From contig JACKAP010000012.1 of NCBI GenBank assembly GCA_020635015.1, positions 1 through 64,000 on the forward strand: a stretch of 64,000 nucleotides of DNA. Direction: 5' to 3'. The DNA comes from Calditrichia bacterium. Its GTDB lineage: Bacteria > Calditrichota > Calditrichia > RBG-13-44-9 > J075. The notes under the pieces are model-generated. The model saw only the letters and a list, made by a program, of their open reading frames with translations. It was not told the DNA's origin and did not search any database. Shown here one piece after another: positions 17,687 through 25,038 of this stretch. Positions within the stretch are counted from its first letter, which is position 1. Each line of letters opens with the position of its first letter. A program made the position numbers and the translations under genes.

Positions 17687-17958
17687 GATTCTTCCGGCAG
17701 CGGATGATAGAGCAGAATGGTATTCCCCAAAATCTGCACCAGCTCCGCGCCGGTTTCCGCACAGAGGGCTTCCGCCACTTCCCGCTTGTCGGTGGGGCAG
17801 TTTTCCTGCAACTTGATCTTGACCAGTTCCTTGGTGTTGAAGGAGTTTTTCAACGACTGCACCGTCCCCGGCGAAATGCCTTCCTTGCCAACCCACAATT
17901 CCGCTTTTAACAGGTTGCCCTGCGCCCGCAAGGCACGTTTTTCTTTTCCGCTCAACAT
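17683..17958 (-). CDS. yhbY: YhbY-type CRM-domain RNA-binding protein
   Basis: A 91-residue single CRM-domain protein (CRS1-YhbY family) that binds pre-ribosomal RNA and assists large-subunit assembly in bacteria. The signature GxxG loop is in WVGKEGIS (22-29), and the rest of the small alpha/beta fold (ELVKIKLQENCPTDKREVA, QILGNTILLYH) is complete. AAGGAAAAATCG precedes the ATG. Its last codons overlap the outermost base pairs of the repeat element downstream. The translation-related neighbours smpB and tyrS fit its role. Confidence 0.93.
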   Translation of the reverse strand: MLSGKEKRALRAQGNLLKAELWVGKEGISPGTVQSLKNSFNTKELVKIKLQENCPTDKREVAEALCAETGAELVQILGNTILLYHPLPEES

Positions 17959-18037
17959 CGATTTTTCCTTAACTTAAATGGGCGCCCAATTTAGCCGGAC
18001 AAAAGTGTAAAAGCAAGGTGGTTTCGTTGCGGTGAAT

Positions 18038-18260
18038 TTGGTAACTTGTATCGCTCATATTGAGGACTGTATAATGCGGAAAACTTTTGCATGGGGCAAG
18101 GCGCATGGGGCATGGTGTAATACAGTGCGGGTGCCGGAGCATGCGCTTGTACATTACGGCGCCATGCCCCATGCCCCATGCAGTAAAATTTTACACTGTG
18201 CTCAGTATGAGCGATTTATTATTGCCAACTGACAACTACATGATCACTGGCCAGTGATCA
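18038..18260. repeat. Long inverted-repeat element (CATGGGGC family) followed by a perfect 20-bp palindrome
   Basis: Three layers of pairing can be followed from outside in: TTGGTAACTTG with ATCGCTCAT (18038-18058) against ATGAGCGAT and TTGCCAA; GAGGACTGT against ACTGTGCTC; and CATGGGGC words (about 18089-18117) against GCCCCATG words (about 18162-18181). Next to it, 18241-18260 (TGATCACTGGCCAGTGATCA) is a perfect palindrome set inside CAACTGA-type words. This fills the 330-bp gap before the next gene. Confidence 0.7.
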
Positions 18261-18291
18261 CTACAACTGACAACTACCGAAAGGCTTGACC

Positions 18292-18510
18292 ATGCAACGT
18301 TACTTCCCGATCATCTTAATCTGCCTCACCCTGGGTTTGGCGCCCTTTTTTCCGGAACCGCACATCGTCGGCAAACTGCGCTGGATCTGGGGCGGGGCCA
18401 AAGGCATGACCCTGCTCGACTGGGGAGATACCCTGATGCACGGTGCCCCCTGGGTTATCTTGTTATTTTACTTGATGCGGGATATCTTCAAGAAAATCAG
18501 AACAGATTAA
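18292..18510 (+). CDS. Small two-helix membrane protein
   Basis: A 72-residue protein with two hydrophobic segments (YFPIILICLTLGLAPFF and APWVILLFYLMRDIF) joined by a loop with several Trp and Gly residues (LRWIWGGAKGM). Family not recognised. The ATG at 18292 has AAAGG 8 nt upstream; a TTG two codons earlier is the alternative. It ends 17 bp before the SpoIIE phosphatase gene, so the two are probably one transcript and may function together at the membrane. Confidence 0.65.
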   Translation: MQRYFPIILICLTLGLAPFFPEPHIVGKLRWIWGGAKGMTLLDWGDTLMHGAPWVILLFYLMRDIFKKIRTD

Positions 18511-18527
18511 TCTGTAAAAGGTCCGGT

Positions 18528-20087
18528 ATGAACAAAACGGCGGTTATTCTACTTTTCGGATTGATTTTTTCGCTGATGCCGGTGGATGATCCGGGAGGAT
18601 TTTTTATCAATCTTGGGCCGGCGCAGCAGATGATCGAATCCCTGCTCCAGCAGCGCAGCGAACAGATGTTCTTTTGCGCCTTCACCCTGGCTTTCGGCCT
18701 GCTGCACCTGATCCTGTTCCTGTTTTCGCCGGCATCGAAGGGCAACCTTTATTACTCGATTTTCCTGTTGTTTTACACCGCGGCGATTTTTGCGGATATT
18801 CAGTCCGGATATATTGCCCGAGATCCCGAAAGCATATTCTTTTACCTTCGGCTTCACCGGATGCTGATCCCCTTTACCTCGATTTTCTGCCTGCGGTTTA
18901 TTTATGCCGTTTTTTACGACAAGTGCCCCCGGCAATTTCCGGCCTTTGTAATTTTGATGCTGTCCGTGTGGGTGGTAATCTCGCTATACCCGGTAGAACA
19001 TTTTGATGTTTTCGTTATCCTCAACCTCCTGGTGCAACTGGAGATCGTGCGGGTGATAACGGTCGCTATTTTACGGAAAAAAGACGGCGCATGGATTCTC
19101 GCCGCCGGTTACCTCTTGCTGGGCTTTTTCGGCGCATACGATACCCTGCTGGACCTGGGCATCATGGCGCCGCTCAACCAGGTCACCAATGCCTATTATT
19201 TCGGACTGGCCGGGCTGGTGGTGGCGATGTCGGTCTACCTGGCGCGCGATTTTGCCCGCTCCGCCCAGCGCCTGCTGCGGCAGGAGCGGCGCATCCAGGA
19301 AGAAACGCTGGCCCGGGAGCTGGCGGAAGCGGAGAACCGACGCAAGACCGAAGAGTTCGAAGCGGCGCGCCAGCTGCAGCTGTCCATGCTGCCCCAATGT
19401 CTCAACGACATTCCCGGCCTGGATATTTGCTTCCACATGGAAAGCGCCACCGAGATCGGGGGGGATTATTATGATTATTCCCTGGCCGATGACGGCGCCT
19501 TGACGATTGCCATCGGCGATGCAACCGGGCACGGCATGAAAGCCGGCACCATGGTCTCAATCGTCAAAGGCCTCTTCATCACCCACTCGCCGATCACCGA
19601 TATGCCGGGATTCTTCCGCAAGTGCGCCCGGGCGATTAAGCAGATGCGCCTGGGAAATCTTTACATGGCGCTGATGCTGGTGACCATCAAAGACCGCGAG
19701 TTGACCGCCAGCGCCGCCGGGATGCCCCCGGTCTATATCCGGCGCGGCAAGACCGGCGCCGTCGAAACCCTGCTGATGAAGGGAATGCCCTTGGGCGGCC
19801 CGTTGTTTGATAACTACCAGGTGCGGAAGGCAAAGTTATTTCCGGGGGACACGGTATTGCTCATGTCCGACGGTTTCCCGGAGTTGTTCAACGATCAAAA
19901 AGAGATGCTGGATTATCCCCGGGTTGAAGCGATTTTTCGCGAAGCAGGAGAAAAATCCGCTACCGGCATCGTGCGCCATCTCTGCGATGCCGGCATCAAA
20001 TGGGCCAACGGCCGGCCGCCGGATGATGATATCACCTTTGTGGTGGTCAAGATCCGGACGGATAGTGGCCTATCGGATGGTTGTTGA
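18528..20087 (+). CDS. Membrane-anchored SpoIIE/RsbU-type PP2C phosphatase
   Basis: A 519-residue sensor phosphatase. The N-terminal about 240 residues hold several membrane helices of the 7TMR-DISM type, followed by a coiled-coil linker (RQERRIQEETLARELAEAE) and a PP2C-like SpoIIE domain from about 285 (EAARQLQLSMLPQ). Metal-binding acidic motifs are visible in EIGGDYYDY, AIGDATGHGMKAG and, near the end, PDDDITFVVVK. Such enzymes dephosphorylate anti-sigma-factor antagonists in partner-switching cascades. No anti-sigma antagonist (STAS) or RsbW-like kinase is nearby, so the target is encoded elsewhere. It probably shares an operon with the preceding small membrane protein. Confidence 0.88.
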   Translation: MNKTAVILLFGLIFSLMPVDDPGGFFINLGPAQQMIESLLQQRSEQMFFCAFTLAFGLLHLILFLFSPASKGNLYYSIFLLFYTAAIFADIQSGYIARDPESIFFYLRLHRMLIPFTSIFCLRFIYAVFYDKCPRQFPAFVILMLSVWVVISLYPVEHFDVFVILNLLVQLEIVRVITVAILRKKDGAWILAAGYLLLGFFGAYDTLLDLGIMAPLNQVTNAYYFGLAGLVVAMSVYLARDFARSAQRLLRQERRIQEETLARELAEAENRRKTEEFEAARQLQLSMLPQCLNDIPGLDICFHMESATEIGGDYYDYSLADDGALTIAIGDATGHGMKAGTMVSIVKGLFITHSPITDMPGFFRKCARAIKQMRLGNLYMALMLVTIKDRELTASAAGMPPVYIRRGKTGAVETLLMKGMPLGGPLFDNYQVRKAKLFPGDTVLLMSDGFPELFNDQKEMLDYPRVEAIFREAGEKSATGIVRHLCDAGIKWANGRPPDDDITFVVVKIRTDSGLSDGC

Positions 20088-20103
20088 CAATCCAGGTTTT
20101 TTA

Positions 20104-20188
20104 AGTGGCAGTTGCAGTAGCAGTTGCAGTCAACTACCTTCCACTGCCACTGCCACTGCCACTGCCACTGCCACTGCCACTGCCACTC
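20104..20188. repeat. TGCCAC-iterated inverted repeat
   Basis: The left arm GTGGCAGTTGCAGTAGCAG is degenerate; the right arm is an almost perfect tandem run of seven TGCCAC-type hexamers (20143-20186). The loop keeps the inverse of the GAAGTTGACT word of the other copies. It lies between convergent genes. Confidence 0.8.
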
Positions 20189-20222
20189 CCTTATCGTCAA
20201 TAACCAGGCAATAAAACACCCT

Positions 20223-20642
20223 TCACAGCGATATCATCAGCGCCCCGGCGATAATCAACCCCGTCCCCATTACCACCCGCAGGCTGGCCGGCTCTCCCAG
20301 GAACAGCGCCGCCAGCAGCACCACGATAGCGATGCTAAGGCGGTCGATCGCCACTACCGGAGTGACGTTCCCGGCCTGGATCGCCAGAAAATAGAACAGC
20401 CAGGACAGCGCCCCGGCGATTCCCGCCAGGGTGATCATCAACCATTCCCGGGCGCTGAAAGCATCCAGAGAAGCAAAGCTAAACTTTTTAAACGCCGCCG
20501 CCACCGCCAGCAGGAACAGCGACATGATCACCGAGCGCACCGTGGTGGCCAGGGTGCTGTCGATCGATTTTAATCCCAGCTTGGCAAAAATCGCCACCAA
20601 TGCCGCACAGATCGCCGATAAAAACGCGTATAACAACCACAT
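20223..20642 (-). CDS. EamA-family (DMT) transporter, half-size
   Basis: A 139-residue membrane protein matching a single EamA repeat (about five helices): YAFLSAICAALVAIFAKLGL at the start and DRLSIAIVVLLAALFLGEP near the end, with the typical VVMGTGLIIAGALMI. Most EamA proteins have two repeats (about 300 residues); single-repeat forms work as dimers. The substrate is unknown. The start is supported by GAGG 8 nt upstream. Confidence 0.85.
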   Translation of the reverse strand: MWLLYAFLSAICAALVAIFAKLGLKSIDSTLATTVRSVIMSLFLLAVAAAFKKFSFASLDAFSAREWLMITLAGIAGALSWLFYFLAIQAGNVTPVVAIDRLSIAIVVLLAALFLGEPASLRVVMGTGLIIAGALMISL

Positions 20643-20777
20643 TGACGATTCCTCACGCTAAAGTTGAATTGATAATTGCCTTTCCGGCGTATTGCGAATA
20701 TGCGCAATCTCTGGTATATTGGCAAGCTGTAGGAAAGTAACTCGAGCCTTCGTTGCGTTGTTGAATATCAACGTATG

Positions 20778-20964
20778 ATTGCCACAGAGACACAGAGAGC
20801 ACAGAGAACTGAAAACTGGCAACTAACAACTGACAACTGAAAAACCTCTGTGATCTCTGTGTCTCTGTGGCAGCAATTAATAATTTCAACCTTAATCACT
20901 ACCACGAGGATTTATTCATGATCCACAAAACCATCCGCGAAAATCCGCGTCATCCGCGTTCTAT
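20778..20964. repeat. CACAGAG inverted-repeat element plus a lone CGCGGAT arm
   Basis: 20778-20877 is a complete element: GCCACAGAGACACAGAG on the left, CTCTGTGTCTCTGTGGC on the right, enclosing CAACTGA-type words. A single right arm of the CGCGGATGACGC family follows at 20932-20964 (ATCCGCGTCATCCGCG, then TTCTAT). Together they occupy most of the 343-bp gap between the EamA and permease genes and end about 20 bp before the permease start. Confidence 0.8.
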
Positions 20965-20985
20965 TCCCCCCCGGCGAGGCCTGCA

Positions 20986-22473
20986 ATGAGCCGGCCCCAG
21001 TCCACCGGTCTCACCCGCAGCCTCGGCCTGCTCGGCCTGGCGGCCACCGGCATCTGCTCGATGCTCGGAGCGGCCATCAACGTGGTGCCGTTTATGATCC
21101 AGCGCAATGTGCCGGGCATCGGCCCCTACGTGCTGCCGGCGTTTCTCTTTGCGGCGGTGCCGGCAATCTTTGCCGCCCTGGCCTACGCCATCCTCGCCTC
21201 GGCGATGCCCCGGGCCGGCGGCAGCTACGTCTACGCCAGCCGGGCGCTCAATCCCTACCTGGGCTTCGTGGCCAGCTTCTCCCAATGGTTCGGCCTCTCC
21301 ATCGCCATCGGGGTGGTCTCCTACGTGCTGGTGCCCTTTCTGCGCGATATCGCCGCAGCGCTGGCCTGGGATCCCCTGGCGGCGGCGCTGGACAGCGGGC
21401 CGGTGCGGGTGGGTCTGGCCCTGGCCTTTCTCTGGACCTTTGTGGCGATCAACCTGCGCGGGGTGAAACTCTACGAACGCACCCTGGTCCCGCTGATGTT
21501 CCTGATGTTCGCCCTCGGGGCGGTGGTGATCGTAGCCGGATTTTATTTCGATCAAGCCGATTTCGCCGCCGCCCTGCTGCAGCGGGAAGGGAAAATCCTG
21601 CCTGCCGCCGCGGAGGCGCCGTTCGATTTCCGGATTTTCCTGGCCGCGGCGGCGCTGCTCTTCTCCAGCTTCATCGGCTTCGATTCCATCGCCCAGGCCG
21701 GGGGGGAAGCGAAAAATCCCGGGCGCTCGCTGCCGCTGGCGATTGCGATTGCGGTGATCACCGTGGGCGGCTTCAACATGCTGTTCACTGCGGCGGTCTA
21801 TCATACCGTGCCCTGGACTTACATCGCTAAGGAAGCGCTGACCCGCGACCTCACCGCGCCCGGATTGCTGGGCTACCTCTTGCCTTCGGGATGGACCGTC
21901 GCGATCGTGGCCGGGGCGGCGGTGGCGCTGATCAACGATCTGCCGGCGATGCTGCTGGCGGTCTCCCGCCTGATGTTCGCCTGGGCGGAAGACGGGATCT
22001 TTCCCCGCCGGGTGGCGCAGGTGCACCCGCGCCGCCATACCCCCCATGTGGCGATCCTGCTCAGCGGGATCATGGCCTCACTGGGCATCCTGGGCAGCCA
22101 CCTTGCGGGCGATTTCTTCCTGGGCGTCGACATCCTGGTCACCTCCATGCTGGTGAATTTCCTCTTGATGTGCCTCTCGGTGCTGGCGCTGCCGAAGCGT
22201 AACCCGGAACTGGCGAAAGCGGTGACGGTCTTCGCCGGGCGCCGCATCCAGGCGCCCCTGGCGCTGCTCGGCGCCATCATGCTGGGCGGCTTCCTGGTAG
22301 TACATATCGTCAAAGACCTGACTGCTGAAGTGAGCGCCTGGTATTTTCATTCCACCGTCATGTGGGTCGCAGTGATGGCGGCGGCCACCCTGATCTACCT
22401 GCGCGAGGTGCGCAACCTGCGCCGTAGCGGGGTGGATCTCAAAACCCTATTTTCAACCTTGCCGCCGGAGTGA
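20986..22473 (+). CDS. APC-family amino-acid/polyamine permease
   Basis: A 495-residue integral membrane transporter with about 12 predicted helices. The N-terminal region has the superfamily's helix-1 glycine pattern (GICSMLGAAINVVPFM) and helix 3 (SAMPRAGGSYVYASRALNP), and FIGFDSIAQAGGEAKNPGRS corresponds to the conserved helix-6/cytoplasmic loop motif. The substrate cannot be assigned; amino acids are most likely. GAGG lies 6 nt before the ATG. It appears monocistronic. Confidence 0.9.
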   Translation: MSRPQSTGLTRSLGLLGLAATGICSMLGAAINVVPFMIQRNVPGIGPYVLPAFLFAAVPAIFAALAYAILASAMPRAGGSYVYASRALNPYLGFVASFSQWFGLSIAIGVVSYVLVPFLRDIAAALAWDPLAAALDSGPVRVGLALAFLWTFVAINLRGVKLYERTLVPLMFLMFALGAVVIVAGFYFDQADFAAALLQREGKILPAAAEAPFDFRIFLAAAALLFSSFIGFDSIAQAGGEAKNPGRSLPLAIAIAVITVGGFNMLFTAAVYHTVPWTYIAKEALTRDLTAPGLLGYLLPSGWTVAIVAGAAVALINDLPAMLLAVSRLMFAWAEDGIFPRRVAQVHPRRHTPHVAILLSGIMASLGILGSHLAGDFFLGVDILVTSMLVNFLLMCLSVLALPKRNPELAKAVTVFAGRRIQAPLALLGAIMLGGFLVVHIVKDLTAEVSAWYFHSTVMWVAVMAAATLIYLREVRNLRRSGVDLKTLFSTLPPE

Positions 22474-22645
22474 GGAGGATTGACGGCCCAGTACACCGCG
22501 TAATATTAGTTAGTACTTCATAAAATAAAGAGTAAAGCGTATATTATCCGTGTATGGCGCTTTACCTGAGCGTCTCCGGGGCACTTTCCAATCAATATTT
22601 GTGAATCACATTTAGTATACTGTGAACTAAGTTTCTTGCAGTTAT

Positions 22646-22711
22646 AGATTTCTCACAAACTACGTTCGAAATGACGGGTTATGTCATTCCGAGGCGCCAG
22701 CCGAGGAATCT
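22646..22711. repeat. GTCATTYCGA repeat, copy 1 (inverted orientation)
   Basis: The ends AGATTTCTC and GAGGAATCT face each other around TTCGAAATGAC and GTCATTCCGAGG, so it can fold on itself. The same unit recurs in opposite orientation at 23593-23662 and 28453-28527. It lies directly upstream of the sigma factor; an open frame running back through it (to 22681) is an artefact of the repeat. Nothing else is seen in the 273-bp gap before the sigma gene. Confidence 0.75.
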
Positions 22712-22746
22712 GTACTTTTGAAAGACTTAATTCACAAATTGCGCCT

Positions 22747-23556
22747 ATGTACGAAAATACGGAATGGGAAAGCTTTATTCAACGATATAATGATCTCATC
22801 TTAGCGGTCATTCGCAAAATGATCCGTGATCATGATGAGGTTATGGATGCTTATGCCTTTGCGCTGGAAAAGCTACGGGAAAAGCAGTGCCAGCGACTGA
22901 TCGCCTACTTTCTAAAACCCCGCCAATATAATTACGAAGTCTGGATCGCCATCGTGGTGAAGAATTGCTGCATGGATTGGTTCCGGGCGCAAAAAGGCCG
23001 GCGGCGTTTGCTGAAATGTATTCAAGAACTGCCGATGATCGATCAGTGGATTTTCCGCTACCGCTATTGGCAGGGTTATTCCTATGATATGATTTTTGAG
23101 CTGTTGAAAAATAAACATCAGCTGGAGATCTCTTATGAAGAAATGTGTTCGCGCATCGATCAGGTAGACCGGCGTCTCCAGCAAAGCACCCGCTGGCAAT
23201 TATACCAGGATTGGCATGCCATTCTGCCGCCGCTTTCGGTAGATGACCTTGAGCGAACCGGCGGAGGGAAGCCGAGCGGTCATCCGCTTGCAGATCCCGC
23301 AGCTTCGCCGCAAGAACTCCTAGAACAACAACATCTCGAAAGAACATTGAACGAGATTCTGCACAGCCTCGATCCCCAGCAACAATTGCTCATTCAGCTT
23401 CACATTTACCGCAACCTGACCCTCGAGGAAACTGCCCGGGTTCTGAAAATGAAAAATTTATGGCGGGTGCGCCGAAAACTGCAGAAAGCCCTGAAGTTGA
23501 TGAGGAAGCAGCTGACAGAACGGGGAATTGATCTTTCGGACTTTGAGGGTATGTAA
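22747..23556 (+). CDS. Sigma-70 family (ECF-like) RNA polymerase sigma factor
   Basis: A 269-residue sigma factor. Region 2 lies in roughly residues 5-85 (WESFIQRYNDLILAVIRKM and YEVWIAIVVKNCCMDWFRA, then QKGRRR). A C-terminal region-4 helix-turn-helix covers about 205-255 (LDPQQQLLIQLHIYRNLTLE, ETARVLKMK). The middle (about 90-190) is longer than in a minimal ECF factor. The start at 22747 is chosen because upstream codons belong to a dispersed repeat. The next two plus-strand genes encode a zinc-finger anti-sigma-like protein and a TPR-CHAT protein, a gene order that suggests this factor is held by the former and may act for the latter. Confidence 0.85.
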   Translation: MYENTEWESFIQRYNDLILAVIRKMIRDHDEVMDAYAFALEKLREKQCQRLIAYFLKPRQYNYEVWIAIVVKNCCMDWFRAQKGRRRLLKCIQELPMIDQWIFRYRYWQGYSYDMIFELLKNKHQLEISYEEMCSRIDQVDRRLQQSTRWQLYQDWHAILPPLSVDDLERTGGGKPSGHPLADPAASPQELLEQQHLERTLNEILHSLDPQQQLLIQLHIYRNLTLEETARVLKMKNLWRVRRKLQKALKLMRKQLTERGIDLSDFEGM

Positions 23557-23592
23557 ACTAAGCACACTGATTATCAAGTCTTTTAATGGAAC

Positions 23593-23662
23593 AGATTCCT
23601 CGGCTGAAGCCTTCGGAATGACAAAATCGTCGTCATTTCGAACGTCGTTTGTGAGAAATCTA
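23593..23662. repeat. GTCATTYCGA repeat, copy 2
   Basis: AGATTCCTCGGCTGAAGC with CTTCGGAATGAC on the left, GTCATTTCGAACGTCG with GAGAAATCT on the right. Copy 1 and this copy bracket the sigma-factor gene. The 364-bp gap that holds it also carries the hairpin element at 23683-23797. Confidence 0.8.
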
Positions 23663-23682
23663 TTGGTGCAAAAAGCTATTTG

Positions 23683-23797
23683 TATTTGGGTAGATTAAGA
23701 GATAGAATCGAGATATTGAGCGCTGTTTCTTTTGTAGCTGCACTTTTCAAAGTGCAGCTACAAAAGAAAACGGTTCATCCAGCTACCCTTTTAAACG
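23683..23797. repeat. TTTGTAGC hairpin element, copy 1
   Basis: A perfect 15-bp stem, CTTTTGTAGCTGCAC against GTGCAGCTACAAAAG (23729-23766), sits inside a longer conserved unit that begins TATTTGGGTAGAT (23683) and runs to a degenerate right end (GCTACCCTTTTAAACGG). The left 45 bp are closely similar to those of the copy at 55882-55982. Confidence 0.8.
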
Positions 23798-23920
23798 GTG
23801 TACAAAGCCTGCCTATTCGGTAATCCTATTTTCATACTCAAAATAAAATCTCAAAAAAAAGCGCAAAAAAAATCCCCGGCGTCCGTTTTCTAAAGATAAG
23901 ACCGAAAAAGGAGTCGCCTG

Positions 23921-24673
23921 ATGGATGAGTTTGGCGCAGTAAAATCGCTGATCAAGAAATTCATCGCTAACCGGCCGCCGCAAGACCAGAAGGCATGTTA
24001 TGACGATTCGGAACTGCTTTCCTTCCTGGAGGGGCGGCTTAGCCGGAAAGCACGCAAAGCAATCTACCTTCACCTATCCGATTGCCCGGCCTGCCTGGAT
24101 AAATTGGCCGGTGCGGAAAAATTGCTGTATGAATTGAAATCCGAAGGACACCTGGCAGGGAAAAAGCGCGAAACGGAAAAAGTGGCTGCCACACTTCCGA
24201 ATTTCCTGAACACTGCCGGCCGGAAACTCAAATCCGCCGTAGATTTCCTGCGCATTCCCAAACCCGCTTATGCCTGGGTGGCAGTAATCCTCTTATTGTC
24301 CCTCTTCAGTATTCCATATCTATACCGGGGAAAAATCGGCGAGACCCATTCACCGACCCGTGAGTCACAGACCTTGCCGGCTGAACGGCAAATTCAACTC
24401 ACCTTTCCACCGGACAACATGATAGCCCCAAAGACGCCGGTAGAATTTCGCTGGAACGCTTCCCCCGGCTTCGCTTACTATGTCTTTTTGTTGTTGGATG
24501 CCAAAGGGGATATTGTCTGGGAAAAGAAAACCGGGCAAACCCGGCTGACCCTCCCGGCGCAAATCCACCTGCAGCCGGAGATGCAATACTTTTGGCAGGT
24601 GGAGGGATTTCTCAAAAATGGGGGCTCGGTTATTTCAGATATGGCCGGGTTTAGATACAGCTCGCCAGAATAA
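23921..24673 (+). CDS. Zinc-finger anti-sigma-like membrane protein
   Basis: A 250-residue single-pass membrane protein. A zf-HC2-type motif is present (His51-x3-Cys55-x2-Cys58, LHLSDCPACLDKL), as in ZAS-type anti-sigma factors; one transmembrane helix spans about 117-135; and a C-terminal beta-rich periplasmic domain (PPDNMIAPKTPVEFRWNAS) resembles fibronectin/Ig-like sensor modules. AAGGAG lies 7 nt before the ATG. It follows the sigma factor after 364 bp of repeat DNA, so the pair may not be strictly one transcript. The likely role, inferred, is to sequester the sigma factor at the membrane until a periplasmic cue appears. Confidence 0.78.
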   Translation: MDEFGAVKSLIKKFIANRPPQDQKACYDDSELLSFLEGRLSRKARKAIYLHLSDCPACLDKLAGAEKLLYELKSEGHLAGKKRETEKVAATLPNFLNTAGRKLKSAVDFLRIPKPAYAWVAVILLLSLFSIPYLYRGKIGETHSPTRESQTLPAERQIQLTFPPDNMIAPKTPVEFRWNASPGFAYYVFLLLDAKGDIVWEKKTGQTRLTLPAQIHLQPEMQYFWQVEGFLKNGGSVISDMAGFRYSSPE

Positions 24674-24714
24674 TGGACAATTAGGATTGATGAAAAATTG
24701 ACTTGTTAACTTTC

Positions 24715-24981
24715 GCCACAGAGACACAGAGATCACAGAGATGTTATAACTTAAATAACTGGTGTTACGTGCTATGCTCCAAAATTTAATTCATGCTGTC
24801 ATTGCGAGGCGTATTTTGCCGAAGCAATCTCCTGCGTGGTGCACACACCTGCAGTTACGTTGGAAGCGATCATTGGGAGATTGCCGCGCCGCAATATACG
24901 CGGCTCGCAATGACGACATCTGTTTACTGCGTAACATCAGTTAAATAAAATCAGCCTCTGTGTGCTCTGTGTCTCTGTGGC
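24715..24981. repeat. Triple-nested inverted-repeat element
   Basis: Three families are stacked like Russian dolls. Outer arms: GCCACAGAGACACAGAG (24715-24740) and its inverse (24956-24981). Middle arms: AACTGGTGTTACG (to 24769) against CGTAACATCAGTT (from 24930). Inner arms: GTCATTGCGAGGCGTATTTT with GCAATCTCC (24798-24831) against GGGAGATTGCC and GCTCGCAATGACGAC (24875-24917). It fills most of the 365-bp gap between the anti-sigma-like and CHAT genes. Confidence 0.85.
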
Positions 24982-25038
24982 AATTCTGTTTGATATTCGA
25001 AAATCATTCTTTACCCGATTCTTAGAAAGGCAATTTGG

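Noticed and set aside
20950..22047. 365-codon minus-strand frame opposite the amino-acid permease
   Set aside because: Extremely rich in Arg, Gly, His and Gln, as expected for the antisense of a GC-rich membrane protein; no hydrophobic core or motif.
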